Shown here one piece after another: positions 10,010 to 18,837 of a stretch of DNA of 22,763 nt; within the stretch, counting starts at the first letter, position 1; the number at the start of each line of letters is the position of its first letter. The position numbers and the translations under genes were made by a program. Source of the DNA: Chara braunii (taxonomy: Eukaryota > Streptophyta > Charophyceae > Charales > Characeae); NCBI GenBank assembly GCA_003427395.1, contig BFEA01000585.1:359475-382237 (forward strand). Reading direction: 5' to 3'. The notes below the pieces were generated by a model. It saw only the letters and a program-made list of their open reading frames with translations. It was not told the origin of the DNA and made no database searches.

Positions 10010-10136
10010 CGGCCCTTCCTCCACCACTCACCAAATGTATATAACATTAGTAGAACGAATATTCTGCTAAAACATGGAACCATACACCGCCATATGCTAT
10101 GTCTTTTGTGCATGTGACGAGTAGCAGAGCAGGCCC
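10010..10136 (+). mobile_element. MITE-like element, copy 5
   Basis: The left end (GGCCCTTCCTCCACCACTC) and right end (GAGTAGCAGAGCAGGCCC) are diverged inverted repeats. CACCAAATGT, ATTCTGCTAAAACATGGAA and CATACACCGCCATAT match the other copies. At about 127 bp it is the longest copy and probably close to full length. Confidence 0.7.
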
Positions 10137-11222
10137 CACTGTACATATTCATAAGAAAAATAAAACAAAAAACGAGAGCACTACAGGCATCTTCATGCTA
10201 AGTTTCTAACCCATAACTGCTGAGATGCAGACCTGAATGCCAATCTTCAGCATATATTGGTGGTCAGCTGGCCGTACAAAACACATCTTGTGACTTCTGC
10301 GAGCTTTGCGGGGCAGGTCGCTGTTGGGCAACTACCCCCTTCTTGCGAATTTTCCCCACCACTGTGTGGGATTTGCAGAAGGGATGGGGAAGGCCAGTTT
10401 CCACACCCCACCAAAAAAAACAGTTGGAATGAGCCCAACTTTCATGATTCGCCATTTTGAAACTTTTGGGGTAAGGGCCTGCGGAAATCAAAATTCGGCA
10501 GCCCTTGCCCAAAAACATTTCGGGCCAGGGGTGCGGCCGGTTTCTGAACTCGCGCGGTGAGTTTAACATTTTGCCGAGTTGGGGACCCTAAGAAATTACA
10601 AAACCCCTATTGTTTTTGTTTTTTTTTGGACCTAATTTTTCCAGTGCGGTGCGCGCGGTGCACAAATCCGCGAGGTGCGCCGCAACAATGCAACAAACCC
10701 CACGCACACCATCTGCTCTCCACTTGGCACACAAATCCTACAAAAGCAAATATCATTCCATTTCTCACTTGGTATGACAAATAAAAAGGCAACATGGGGC
10801 CTTGGTCGACTACTCAGCATTGCTGATGTACCTAGAGTGCCCCATTGACCAGATACGTTTTGACAGCTTCATACATTCTGAATGTATTGAGACCACAAAT
10901 ACATCCACATACAAGTAGAATGTTGGGCAACGAGGCCCATGGGCTCACAAGCTATGAAATCCAAAACTTTTTATCCTCAACCAAGTTGTACAGCATAGAA
11001 ACAGCAAGAGCTCAATAACACAACCCTCCCTGCTGCAAGAGTAGCGTAGAGTCCAACGACACAAACCACCCAACCTCATAGCTCCTCTTGCATCATATTT
11101 TCTCCCCAGTTGGACATCAAATGCAAAAAGACTCAAAATCGAAATCTCATCTGCACGCTACTAAACTCTCAGCAGTACATCTTCTGCATGCACAGTGAAC
11201 AATTAACTCATTTCCTGACACG
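10137..11222. other. spacer without a recognised gene
   Basis: No domain, RNA gene or complete repeat is recognised. GTGCGGTGCGCGCGGTGCAC at 10644-10663 is a short GC-rich patch. Frames at 10250-10560 are open on both strands and cannot be told apart. Confidence 0.4.
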
Positions 11223-11291
11223 GGTCACCTACTCCTTATCACCATGGTCACCTACTCCTTATCACCATGGTCACCTACTCCTTATCACCAT
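11223..11291. repeat. three perfect tandem copies of a 23-bp unit
   Basis: GGTCACCTACTCCTTATCACCAT occurs at 11223, 11246 and 11269 with no difference between copies. The unit is not a multiple of three, so any reading frame shifts at each copy, which argues against the + strand open frame that runs through it. Confidence 0.95.
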
Positions 11292-11342
11292 GAAAAACAG
11301 TGCCGGCGTCAGTCCCATTTCCCAACCTCGGAATGACCCTTA

Positions 11343-11550
11343 TCATAACTCCTTTTCCGCATCGTTGTCAGCCTCCTTTTCAGCAACCTCGCCATCATCA
11401 TCACCACCCATAAGATCTGAGAGCGAGAACTCCTCCTCCTCAATGAGCTCACCGTCTTTTCCATCCCATGGTCCAATTGCTTGCACTTGTGGGATAGTGC
11501 TGACGGACATTATATCTCTTCCACCATAGCCAGCTTCTCGAATGAACGTT
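11343..11550 (-). CDS. candidate terminal exon, acidic C-terminus
   Basis: On the minus strand a 3' splice site (GCTAACCCTAACAG, with a CTAAC branch-like motif) ends at 11551. The following frame reads TFIREAGYGGRDIMSVSTIP, then a strongly acidic tail (EEEEFSLSDLM, GDDDGEV), and stops at EKEL. Composition is far more protein-like than the Ser-rich frame on the opposite strand. No family is recognised. Use of this frame requires the previous exon to end in phase 2, but the nearest upstream candidate (11704-11781) ends in phase 0, so the model is incomplete. A possible internal donor (GACG|GTGAGC) is also present. Confidence 0.4.
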
Positions 11551-11703
11551 CTGTTAGGGTTAGCAATGAAACAGTTCGCCAGCAGGCATACACACAGCAC
11601 AAAGAAACAACCAACCACTTCAGACTCCAGAGTTCAATCACAGGAGCCAACGTAAGTTAATACCAGGCATCCCTTCATCTGCAGCACGCTTATCCATTCT
11701 CAC

Positions 11704-11781
11704 CTGATTTCCGGAGTATTCAGAAAACAATACGGCACTCATAGTCTTAATGCCAAACCAGACCCACAGCCAAGTCTATCC
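11704..11781 (-). other. candidate exon with ATG, minus strand
   Basis: On the minus strand a long polypyrimidine tract (purine-rich on the + strand, 11785-11920) leads to CTGAGCCAG|G, and the segment ends at AATCAG|GTGAGA, a near-consensus donor. The ATG at 11742-11740 opens MSAVLFSEYSGNQ up to that donor. Upstream of the ATG all three frames have stops, so it could be a first coding exon. Its phase does not match the acidic exon at 11343-11550 directly. Confidence 0.3.
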
Positions 11782-11784
11782 CTG

Positions 11785-11920
11785 GCTCAGAGGAAGAAAA
11801 GTGCAAGGGAAGGTAGAGGCAGAAAGAGAGAAAAGGGGGGCGAGCGCCAAGAGGGGAGAGTGGGAGGAGAGGAGGGAGAAGCTGGAGATGGGGAGTGGGG
11901 GAGAGGGGGAGAGAGTGTGT
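11785..11920. repeat. polypurine-rich tract
   Basis: About 135 bp of almost uninterrupted A/G with few pyrimidines. On the minus strand it is the polypyrimidine tract before a candidate 3' splice site. The + strand frame through it (Glu/Arg/Lys-rich) is a composition artefact. Confidence 0.7.
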
Positions 11921-12289
11921 GTGCGTTGTGGATTTCCACCACCACAGCCCCTATTCCACCCAGATGGATAGATCCAATATTGCTCCAGCTCCACCTCTAT
12001 TGTAAGCAATGAAGCACAAATGAACCAGTTTTACCTCTATATGTGTTTCTGTTCTAAAAAATCCCAAACTCTCTCTCTCTCTCATTCCGTCCACAACCAT
12101 CACAGACCATCCATAGCAAAAGAATAGGCGGGCAACATAATAGAAGATGCAAGGTTCGCCACATTTGTGTGGTTGGGCGGGAGGTGCCCACACACCCATC
12201 TGCCGCCAAAGCGGCACACTTGCACAGATATTATATAGTTTTCTCAATCTATAAGAAAAAAAGTACAGCGAAGCCCCAAGTGCACTCAC

Positions 12290-12423
12290 CTGTCTGCCGC
12301 TGAAGGGTACAACTCCAGCTTGCTCCACAGAATCACATACCAGGCACAGATCCAAACATTCGTGCGTACATCGATGGAGGACAAAAGGCAACAGGCTTAA
12401 CAGTGCACTACACCACTTCCTTG
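12290..12423 (-). other. candidate exon, minus strand
   Basis: Bounded on the minus strand by CCCTGTTTTTCAG|C and GGCAGACAG|GTGAGTG, both strong splice signals. Only one frame is open (from RKWCSALLSLLPF to PFSGRQ), and it does not connect in phase with the exon candidate upstream. The exon may be untranslated or belong to a noncoding RNA. Confidence 0.35.
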
Positions 12424-12489
12424 CTGAAAAACAGGGAGACAAGTACACCTGTAACAGACTAAAAGGCCTATTTCAGTCAGTCCTTTTAC

Positions 12490-12563
12490 CTGATGGCTTC
12501 TCTTGAGAACGCACTCTTCAGCGGCGCGTACACTTGCTTCTTCGCACTCAAAGCCACTAGAGC
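12490..12563 (-). other. candidate exon, minus strand, next to the retrotransposon
   Basis: On the minus strand CTTGTTTGCTGCTGCAG|G precedes a 74-bp segment ending in CATCAG|GTAAAA. In phase 0 it encodes ALVALSAKKQVYAPLKSAFS and a few more residues, which looks like a genuine helical peptide. Joined to the exon at 12423 it ends after five more codons. The 5' LTR begins only 57 bp upstream of this exon, so any further upstream exons were separated from it by the insertion. Confidence 0.4.
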
Positions 12564-12619
12564 CTGCAGCAGCAAACAAGAGAACCAATCATTCAGTCAC
12601 TCGGTAACCCATACCGCCT

Positions 12620-13157
12620 TGTTGCATGCTGCACCTGCACACTGGCCACATTTTTGGGGACCAACGGTTGCACGTGACCAGGAGGCCCACGCCCAGGTTC
12701 TAGGCCAAGGCACCATTTTGGGGCAACCCAGGCTCTTGTTTCTCAGCATGTATTTATTTACTGCTGACCCTTGCCTTGCTCTATTTTTGTTTGTTTCAGG
12801 GCATCGTTTCGGACTTTTCAGCCTGTCCGTGTCTGTTCGGACCAAGGCCACGTTTTTGGCCAGGTTTGGTTAACTCCGGTTGCGGAAATTCCCTGCTGCA
12901 TCAGCGGGGAAGGCCTGGACGTCCAGTAGGCACCCAGGCAGGCCGTTTTTAGTCCAGTCCCAGGAGCAGGACTTTTCCCTGCGATCTGGACTGTGGATCG
13001 GACCCACGATCTCGCGGCCCAGGTTGCAGGTTGTGGGCAGTACACCCAGGCCCGACGCTACTTATAGCTGGGCCAGCCCAGCTCCTGGGCAGACAGGGGT
13101 CCCCACTTCTTTGGGGCGTCACGCTGTTGGAGCAGTGCGCTACTTTCAGCGCTGCAC

Positions 13158-13244
<87 letters not shown>

Positions 13245-13287
13245 GGTGGCCATATCTGTGAGGAGCGAGCAGCTTACCGGGGCGCCA
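12620..13287 (+). repeat. 5' LTR
   Basis: Begins TGTTGCATGCTGCACCT and is collinear with the sequence from 18764. Long shared blocks include ACTGCTGACCCTTGCCT, TTTCGGACTTTTCAGC, GGGAAGGCCTG, CCCAGGCAGGCCGTTTTTAG and CCACTTCTTTGGG. The right end is placed at the CA four bases before the primer site. A GA run of about 42 units (13160-13243) lies in its 3' part and has no counterpart in the other LTR. Confidence 0.9.
13160..13243. repeat. GA microsatellite inside the 5' LTR
   Basis: About 42 uninterrupted GA units. At the matching place the 3' LTR has GGCACGAACCGGG. The run therefore arose after insertion, or was lost from one LTR. Confidence 0.95.
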
Positions 13288-13291
13288 TAGC

Positions 13292-13304
13292 TGGTATCTG
13301 CGCC
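13292..13304 (+). other. primer binding site, initiator tRNA-Met type
   Basis: TGGTATCTGCGCC differs from the common plant primer site TGGTATCAGAGCC at two of 13 positions. It lies four bases after the inferred LTR end, as expected for minus-strand priming. Confidence 0.8.
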
Positions 13305-13388
13305 AGCGACCTGCAGCACAGAGGAGCACGGCATCTCTTTAGTACATGGCGGCAGTTACCAGCAGGTGAGACAGCGGAGAGGACTGCA

Positions 13389-13468
13389 TCTTCTTCTTCT
13401 TCCTGTTCTCGCCCTCCACTTCTCCTTCTTCCTCTTCTTCTCATTCTTCTTCTTCTTCTTCTTCTTCA
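13389..13468. repeat. TTC/CTT microsatellite in the retrotransposon leader
   Basis: Imperfect TTC repeats between the primer site and gag, purest at 13443-13467. It lies in the untranslated leader. Confidence 0.9.
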
Positions 13469-13581
13469 AGAAAGAGAGACGGTTTACAGGCAGAGGTTAT
13501 GTCGGGCTATGAGACCCAGGAGCTGCTTTGACATCATAGAGGCCGACATTCGACAGGTTTGAAAACGAGGGCGACGTAGAG

Positions 13582-14898
13582 GTGATAACCGGCGAATGGG
13601 AGGTGGCTGCCGAAGGCGAGGACACCCATGAAGCTGTGCGCGGTGTTGCAGCCGCATTCACACACGTGACCGATCTGGTCTCCACATGTGCAGCTCAGCA
13701 AGAGGACATCCTCTGCATAGACACACTGGTCAAGCAGCAGGCTCAGCTCATCGCCGACCTGCTTGACTGCGTGAGCAGGCTGGAACAGCAGCCTGCAGCA
13801 CCCACTCCCGCCAGACCCTCCAACTTGGCGGATCGCGTGAACGTATTGGAGGTGGACATGAGCGCCGTTAAGGACACGGCACACATCCAACCAACTGTTG
13901 GCGAAGCAGGTTTCTGTGGCGGCCATCAGTCCAGCCTCATCCCCTCCGACTGCCCACCAAGCTGGACAACATCCCGGTCTTCCACGACTCTTCGAAGACC
14001 AATCCTCTCCCTTGGTGGCGGCAATTCACCTTGCGCTTGGACATGCACCACGTGCGCCCCCCAACCGGCATGCTTGTCTTCATCACCGGTCAGGCAGCGT
14101 GTGTCAAGAATGGCTTCACAACATCCTGTCCACACACAAGGTCGTCGTCTCCGAGCTGCACACGAAGATCAGTTGGGAGGGGATCCCACGACAGCATGGC
14201 ACACGCTGTTCCAAGTGGAACCACCCGAGCTCAAGGCAATGGAGCAGCTGCAAAAGTTTCACCAGAACTCCTTGCCGAGCACGGACTGGATCGCCAAGTT
14301 CCAACGCTTGGCATCCACGCCCGACTTGCTGATCGGCTTAAAAAAGGGTGACGCATTACTTCATCATATGGGTCATGCTAGACATTGCAAAATGCCTTAA
14401 CACAAGTCGCGGAGACTGAAAACCACAATGTCGGCCGAAGGTGGCCATGGTCCCCGCGACAATGTCTCCACGAGCGAGTTATTATTCAACAAGGCCTCAC
14501 AGATTATCGTGACGAACACCGAAACCCACAATGTCGGTCGTCCGTCATCTGCAGGCCCCAGCAGGGACCAGCATCGGCCGAAGGTGGCCATGGTCCCCGC
14601 GACAACGCCGACCAGTTCAAGCAGCGAGGCTGCTTCATCAGACGAGGGAGATACGTTAGCAGCTGCTCGGGATGGTGGCCGCCCAACCGAAGGTCGCGGA
14701 TGCGGCAAGCCGAAGACACACACCTCATCTCCCAAGACCGGGACAACAGCTCAAGGACCTTGGCTCCACTACGGTATCTCAGAGGGCGTCTACAAGATCC
14801 GCTCCAAGTATCGATATTGCTTGTGGTGCAACAGCGACGAGCACAAGACCGCGAACTGTCCCACAAAGGCCAAGGGGACGTCCCATTCGGCAAAGTGA
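13582..14898 (+). pseudogene. gag: gag polyprotein remnant with zinc knuckle
   Basis: Gag forms the particle and packages the RNA. The frame from 13582 covers an N-terminal helical part (VRGVAAAFTHVTDLVSTCA and onward). Similarity then moves to a second frame around 13959-14070 (LDNIPVFHDSS, WWRQFTLRLDMHH), to a third around 14100-14170 (CQEWLHNILSTHKVVVSEL), and back to the first at about 14185-14400 (AWHTLFQVEPPELKAMEQLQ, FQRLASTPDL), the retrotransposon-gag core. After a stop at 14398 the sequence resumes and ends with a CX2CX4HX4C knuckle at 14818-14859 (CLWCNSDEHKTANC). At least three frameshifts and a stop break the gene. A 32-bp direct repeat at 14431 and 14574 disrupts the linker. Confidence 0.85.
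14431..14605. repeat. 32-bp perfect direct repeat inside gag
   Basis: The 32 bp from TCGGCCGAAGGTGGCC to CCGCGACAA occur identically at 14431-14462 and 14574-14605. The preceding CACAATGTCGG is also repeated, at 14424 and 14525, with different spacing. The 143-bp offset is not a multiple of three. Confidence 0.85.
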
Positions 14899-15389
14899 GC
14901 ACCGCCGAGAGTGATGTGGCTGCACTCTCGACGCCACCGGAACCGGTTGCTTTGCGATCGACGTCCCTTAGTTCCGGGGCACATATGGAAGCCGTGAGTC
15001 CTACTCTTTATTCTTTTGAGGACTTTGCTGCCCAGCTCGTTCCATCGTTGGGATCTCTTGCTCAAGGCATTCTCTCCGTCCGCTAGCAGTCCGATTTCGT
15101 AGTCTTCACCGTCTTCAAGGGAGTCGGCACATAAGTTCAGCGCAGAGGACTTGGACTCGTTGACGCCCGAGGATTTTGCATGGCTTCCTCTCCATTCGAC
15201 GGGATACTTGCCAGAGCCGCATTGCGCAGCAATATGTGCTCACTTGCACAAATACTTGTCCTTCTATGCACCACCAACTTCGCCGACGGACGACGAAGGC
15301 GCAATAGGGAACCTCCTTGCATACATTTCCAAGGTGGCCTGCGAGTTTCGCACACAGCGGTACGACGACAACAACGCACCGCTACTTTA

Positions 15390-15810
15390 GTCTGGATCCA
15401 AGTTGGACAAGGGTCCTGCAGCGCTTGTTGTATAGCGGTGCGACTCACAATTTTGTTAGCTAGTCCTTTATACAAAGGGCTGACCTTGACGCACAAGTTT
15501 GGAAGAAGCTACATCCTGCGACGATCCAGATGGCGAACAATCGATTGAAACAACTTCTTGATCGCTACATCAAAGCCGCACAAGTTTATTACGCATCTCA
15601 TGCGTGCGAAGCCGTCGCGTTTGACGTGTTGGACACAAACTTCGATATGATTTTGGGGATGTCTTGGCTTGCCAGTTCGGACCACACTATCAACTTCCAT
15701 CAGGGACGCTTGACGAGTTGGACGTCGACTTCAATATGATTTTGGGGATGCCTTGGCTTGCTTGTGCGGACCACATAGTCAACTTCCATCGGCGGACGCT
15801 TACCATCCGT
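15390..15810 (+). pseudogene. aspartic protease domain remnant
   Basis: The retropepsin cleaves Gag-Pol. The active-site block reads LLYSGATHNFVS at 15425-15460. The family has Asp-Ser-Gly here, so the codon TAT at 15431-15433 replaces the catalytic Asp with Tyr. A TAG stop follows at 15461. Beyond it the same frame stays open through the linker to the C-terminal block FDMILGMSWL near 15645. This block occurs a second time (FNMILGMPWL) because of an 89-bp tandem duplication that shifts the frame. The domain cannot be functional. Confidence 0.85.
15621..15801. repeat. 89-bp tandem duplication in the protease
   Basis: Copy 1 at 15621-15709 and copy 2 at 15710-15798 align at a constant offset of 89 (for example GATTTTGGGGATG and AACTTCCATC in both). 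They have since diverged by scattered substitutions. The length is not a multiple of three, so the downstream frame changes. Confidence 0.9.
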
Positions 15811-16109
15811 GACGCTTTCCGCGCCGAAGTTCCGTGTACTGTCCCTCCTCCACACCCTTCGATCCGATGCCAAGTTGTGACAGCCAAGTCTTTTCGGGCC
15901 ACTTGTGCTTATGAGTAGGCCGAGGTGATCGGTCATTGTTTTCTTCGGACCGTCAGGCGACCGATCTTCACCTACGGATTTGTCTCCGGACCCCCGCATG
16001 GTGCGATTGCTTGACGAGTTCGCAGGCGTCTTCGAGCCTCCTACTGGCGTGGTTAAGGACTGGTCGATCTCTCACAAGATCACTCTCGAGTCCAGTGTCG
16101 TGCCACCCA

Positions 16110-16735
16110 AGGGTTGCATAGCTCGCGGTTCTCCGCGCGCAACTCGATGACTTGCTGGACAAGGGTTGGATCCGCCCTAGCAGCTCACCATATGGTGGGC
16201 CGGTCCTCTTCGTACGTAAGAAGAACAAGGATCTACCCTTGACAACCGTAAGCTCAAGGCGCAATAGGTCAAGAACGGGGGGCCTCTTCCTCGTATCGAC
16301 GACCTCCTTGAGCGATTAGGCGACGCAAAATTCTTCTCCAAGTTGCATTTAAAGTCGGGTTATCACCAAATTTTGATTCGCCCACAAGATCGCTACAAGT
16401 CCTCATTCAAGACGTGGTACTGGCATTTTTGGGTCGTCATGCCGTTTAGCCTCACCAATGCCTCGACGACATTTCAAGCGGCGTTGGTCTGACCAACGAG
16501 TTCGCACTATGTTGGACTGGTTTGTGCTGGTCTACTTGGATGGCATCCTCGTCTATAACCGTACTTTCGTGGACAATCTCAAGCACCTTCACGGTGTGTT
16601 GGAGACGCTCCGTCGCGCCAAGTACAAGGCCAACCGTGATGAGTGCGAGTTTGTACATCAAGAGTTAGTACTTGGGCCATTTTGTCACACCGGAGGGCAT
16701 TAGTCCGTTATCGAAGATCGAAGTTCACTTGACCA
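16110..16735 (+). pseudogene. reverse transcriptase domain remnant
   Basis: RT copies the element RNA into DNA. Family blocks appear in order: [20 protein letters not shown] (frame at 16131), a frameshift, then [52 protein letters not shown] (frame at 16241), another shift, then MLDWFVLVYLDGILVY and LETLRRAKYKANRDECEFVH (frame at 16509). Motif A has His (CAT, 16346-16348) where the catalytic Asp belongs (KLDL becomes KLHL). Motif C has YLDG at 16533-16544 where the family has YLDD. A TAG lies at 16265. Two of the three catalytic aspartates are therefore lost. Confidence 0.92.
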
Positions 16736-17205
16736 AGCTTCTATGTGAGGATCGACCGTTCGACTTCAACAACGATGCGCAGGCTTTTTTTTTGGCCCTA
16801 AGCTGCCTTGCTATCCGCGGAGGTTTTGCGCATTTATGACCTGCTTTTGTCGACACGTGCCACTACCGATGCGTCCGCCTATGGCATTCACATTGGCGTG
16901 GATTGGCACCCGGTCGAGGACTTCAGCAAGAAGGTGCCCGTCGTGCACTCAATTGACGACGCACGGAACGAGGTTGGCCATCGTACACACACTTAAGCGG
17001 TGGCGGCACTTTCTCCTCAGTCGATGCCAATTCCAATGGGTCACGGATAACAATCCGTTGGTCTTTTACAAATCGCAAGACACGGTCAATAGTACCATTG
17101 CCCATTGGATGGCCTTCATCGACAAGTTTGACTTCTTTCTCGATCACATCCCGAGAAAGTCGAACCGTTTTATGGATGCTCTTTCGCGGCCCCCGGACCT
17201 TTGTA
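16736..17205 (+). pseudogene. RNase H domain remnant
   Basis: RNase H removes the RNA template. LLCEDRPFDF near 16740 is the connection region. TTDASAYGI (about 16863) carries the first catalytic Asp, followed by HPVEDFSKKVP. A frameshift near 16965 moves the reading to LKRWRHFLLSRCQFQW, then TDNNPLVFYKSQ with the next Asp, FDFFLDHIPRKSNRFMDALS with the terminal Asp, and SRPPD. The block that normally holds the catalytic Glu (YERE-type) falls at the frameshift and is not visible. Confidence 0.88.
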
Positions 17206-17329
17206 CAGCGGTCGACTCGACATTCGAGATTGATGACGACTTGCGGGACAACTTCATCCACGGCTATCAAGTCGACCCCGAGTTCCGCGACAAATATGTG
17301 AACTGCTCATCCCCAAATCCGTCGCCTTT

Positions 17330-18200
17330 GCATTATCGGATCCAAGAGAGTTACTTGCTTGTCCACTCACCGGGAAGGATTTGCATGCCGAGTGATCCAC
17401 ACTTACATACGTGGCTTCTTGGTGAGTCGCTCACGCCACCGGACATTTTGGAGTCAATCTTACGATTGGCAGACTTCGCGAGCTCTTTCATGGCCCGACC
17501 TTCTTGGCGACGTCATACGCTATTGCAAGTCATGCGAGGTTTGTTGGAGTTTCAAAACCCACAATCATCGTTCGTTCGGCGAGTTGCGACCATTACCGCT
17601 CCCCTTAGACCGACGGGAATCGATTGCCATGGACACCGGGTTGTTCCCCAAGCGCAAGTCCGACATGGATGGGATTCTCACGGTGGTCAACCGACTCGCC
17701 AAGTTCGCCATGTTTTTGCCTTATTGTTATCATCTAAAGGCACCGGAGTTGGCGGAGGTTCAGGTTGGATTCACACCAAGGCTTAACCCAAGGAGATCGT
17801 TTGTGACCGTGACACTAGGTTCATGTCAGACTTTTTTGTTGGTCTCCTCAAGCGACGGGGCTCTTCTCTCAAGCCGAGTTCGGGTCGCCACCAGTAAACC
17901 AATGGCCAAAAGGAGAGGGCGCACAAGTTCTTCTTCACACTCTCATCTCTTCAGACCCAAAGGATTGGGTTGAGTGGTTGCCAAATGTCGAGTTGGCTTA
18001 CAACTCATCCATTCATCCGGCTATCGGGATTTCACCCTTCGAGTTTGAGCATTGCTTGCCGGTCACATCGTTGTTGGACACTATCATTCCACAGACAGCC
18101 GAGAGCGACGACCACCTCGCCTTCATTTGACGAATGCAAGAGCTCCTTGTCAAGGTACAGGACCAGACATCGAAGACGCAGCAACGCATGAGACATCAAA
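17330..18200 (+). pseudogene. integrase remnant (HHCC and DDE core)
   Basis: Integrase joins the cDNA to host DNA. The N-terminal zinc finger is split: HATGHFGVN lies in one frame near 17430 and CKSCEVC in another near 17530. The core has the first Asp in IAMDTGLFPK (about 17620) with DGILTVVNRLAKFAMFLP after it. The second Asp is in CDRDTRFMSDFF (about 17805, a further frame). The Glu-bearing block TNGQKERA near 17900 is preceded by a TAA. ELAYNSSIHPAIGISPFEFE follows near 17990. At least three frameshifts and several stops, including a TGA at 18128, disable it. Confidence 0.9.
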
Positions 18201-18752
18201 CCAATTGCCAACGTTTTCATTTCCGTTCCACGCGGGCAAACTTTTTTGGGTCTCCGCCGCGTAATTAGGCCTCGAGCAAGATATCTCTCGCAAGCTCCTG
18301 CTGAAATGGATGGGGCCTTGTCGCATTGTACTACCCACTGGAGCCGCACCGAAGCGACCCTCGTTTGTAATTCAGGTGCCCGCCCACTTGCCCGCCTACC
18401 CGGTCTTTCATTGGTCGGAGTTGGCTCTTTTCGTTTCAGTGCGACGACTTTCCCGGGTGATGATCACAAGACCCTCCCTCGATGGATGGTTTTCAGGAGG
18501 TCAGCGACATCATTTCGCAACGCGCTACGGCAACAAGCCAAGAGAATATTCTTCGCGCATTTTTTCTATTGCAGCCGTAAGGCCAACCGTTGGTTGACCC
18601 ATTCGGAACTACAGGCTACGGCCCCCGACGCCCTTGTGCGTTACGAACGCAAACAGCAAGGCAAGTTGGCACCTCCGGCTCCACGCCGTACTCGTGTCCA
18701 GGTTCCACCATTGGATCGTCAGCTTCGCCTTCGCCCCGGCTCGACTTCATAG
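18201..18752 (+). pseudogene. integrase C-terminus: GPY/F module and chromodomain-like tail
   Basis: KWMGPCRIV near 18305 is the GPY/F block. PSFVIQVPAHLPAYPVFHWS (about 18359-18418) continues it. After a frameshift, NRWLTHSELQATAPDALVRY near 18585 matches the end of the chromodomain found in chromovirus integrases, which directs insertion to particular chromatin. The polyprotein ends at 18752, just before the polypurine tract, as expected for this family. Confidence 0.75.
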
Positions 18753-18763
18753 GGAGGGCGGGG
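18750..18763 (+). other. polypurine tract
   Basis: ATAGGGAGGGCGGGG ends exactly where the 3' LTR begins (TGTTGCATGC). It would be the plus-strand primer. A single C interrupts the purines. Confidence 0.8.
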
Positions 18764-18837
18764 TGTTGCATGCTGCACCTAGGCCAGATGCCCATTTCAA
18801 GCATGTGACAAGAAGGCCCACGGCCAGGTTCTAGGCC

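Noticed and set aside
7963-10136. Direct repeats considered as a CRISPR array
   Set aside because: The units are transposon-like with inverted termini, irregular spacing and mixed orientation, in eukaryotic-type DNA.
11110-11529. Ser/Pro-rich + strand frame of 139 codons
   Set aside because: It passes through the 23-bp repeat and is the antisense of the acidic minus-strand exon; Glu/Asp codons read as Ser on the other strand.
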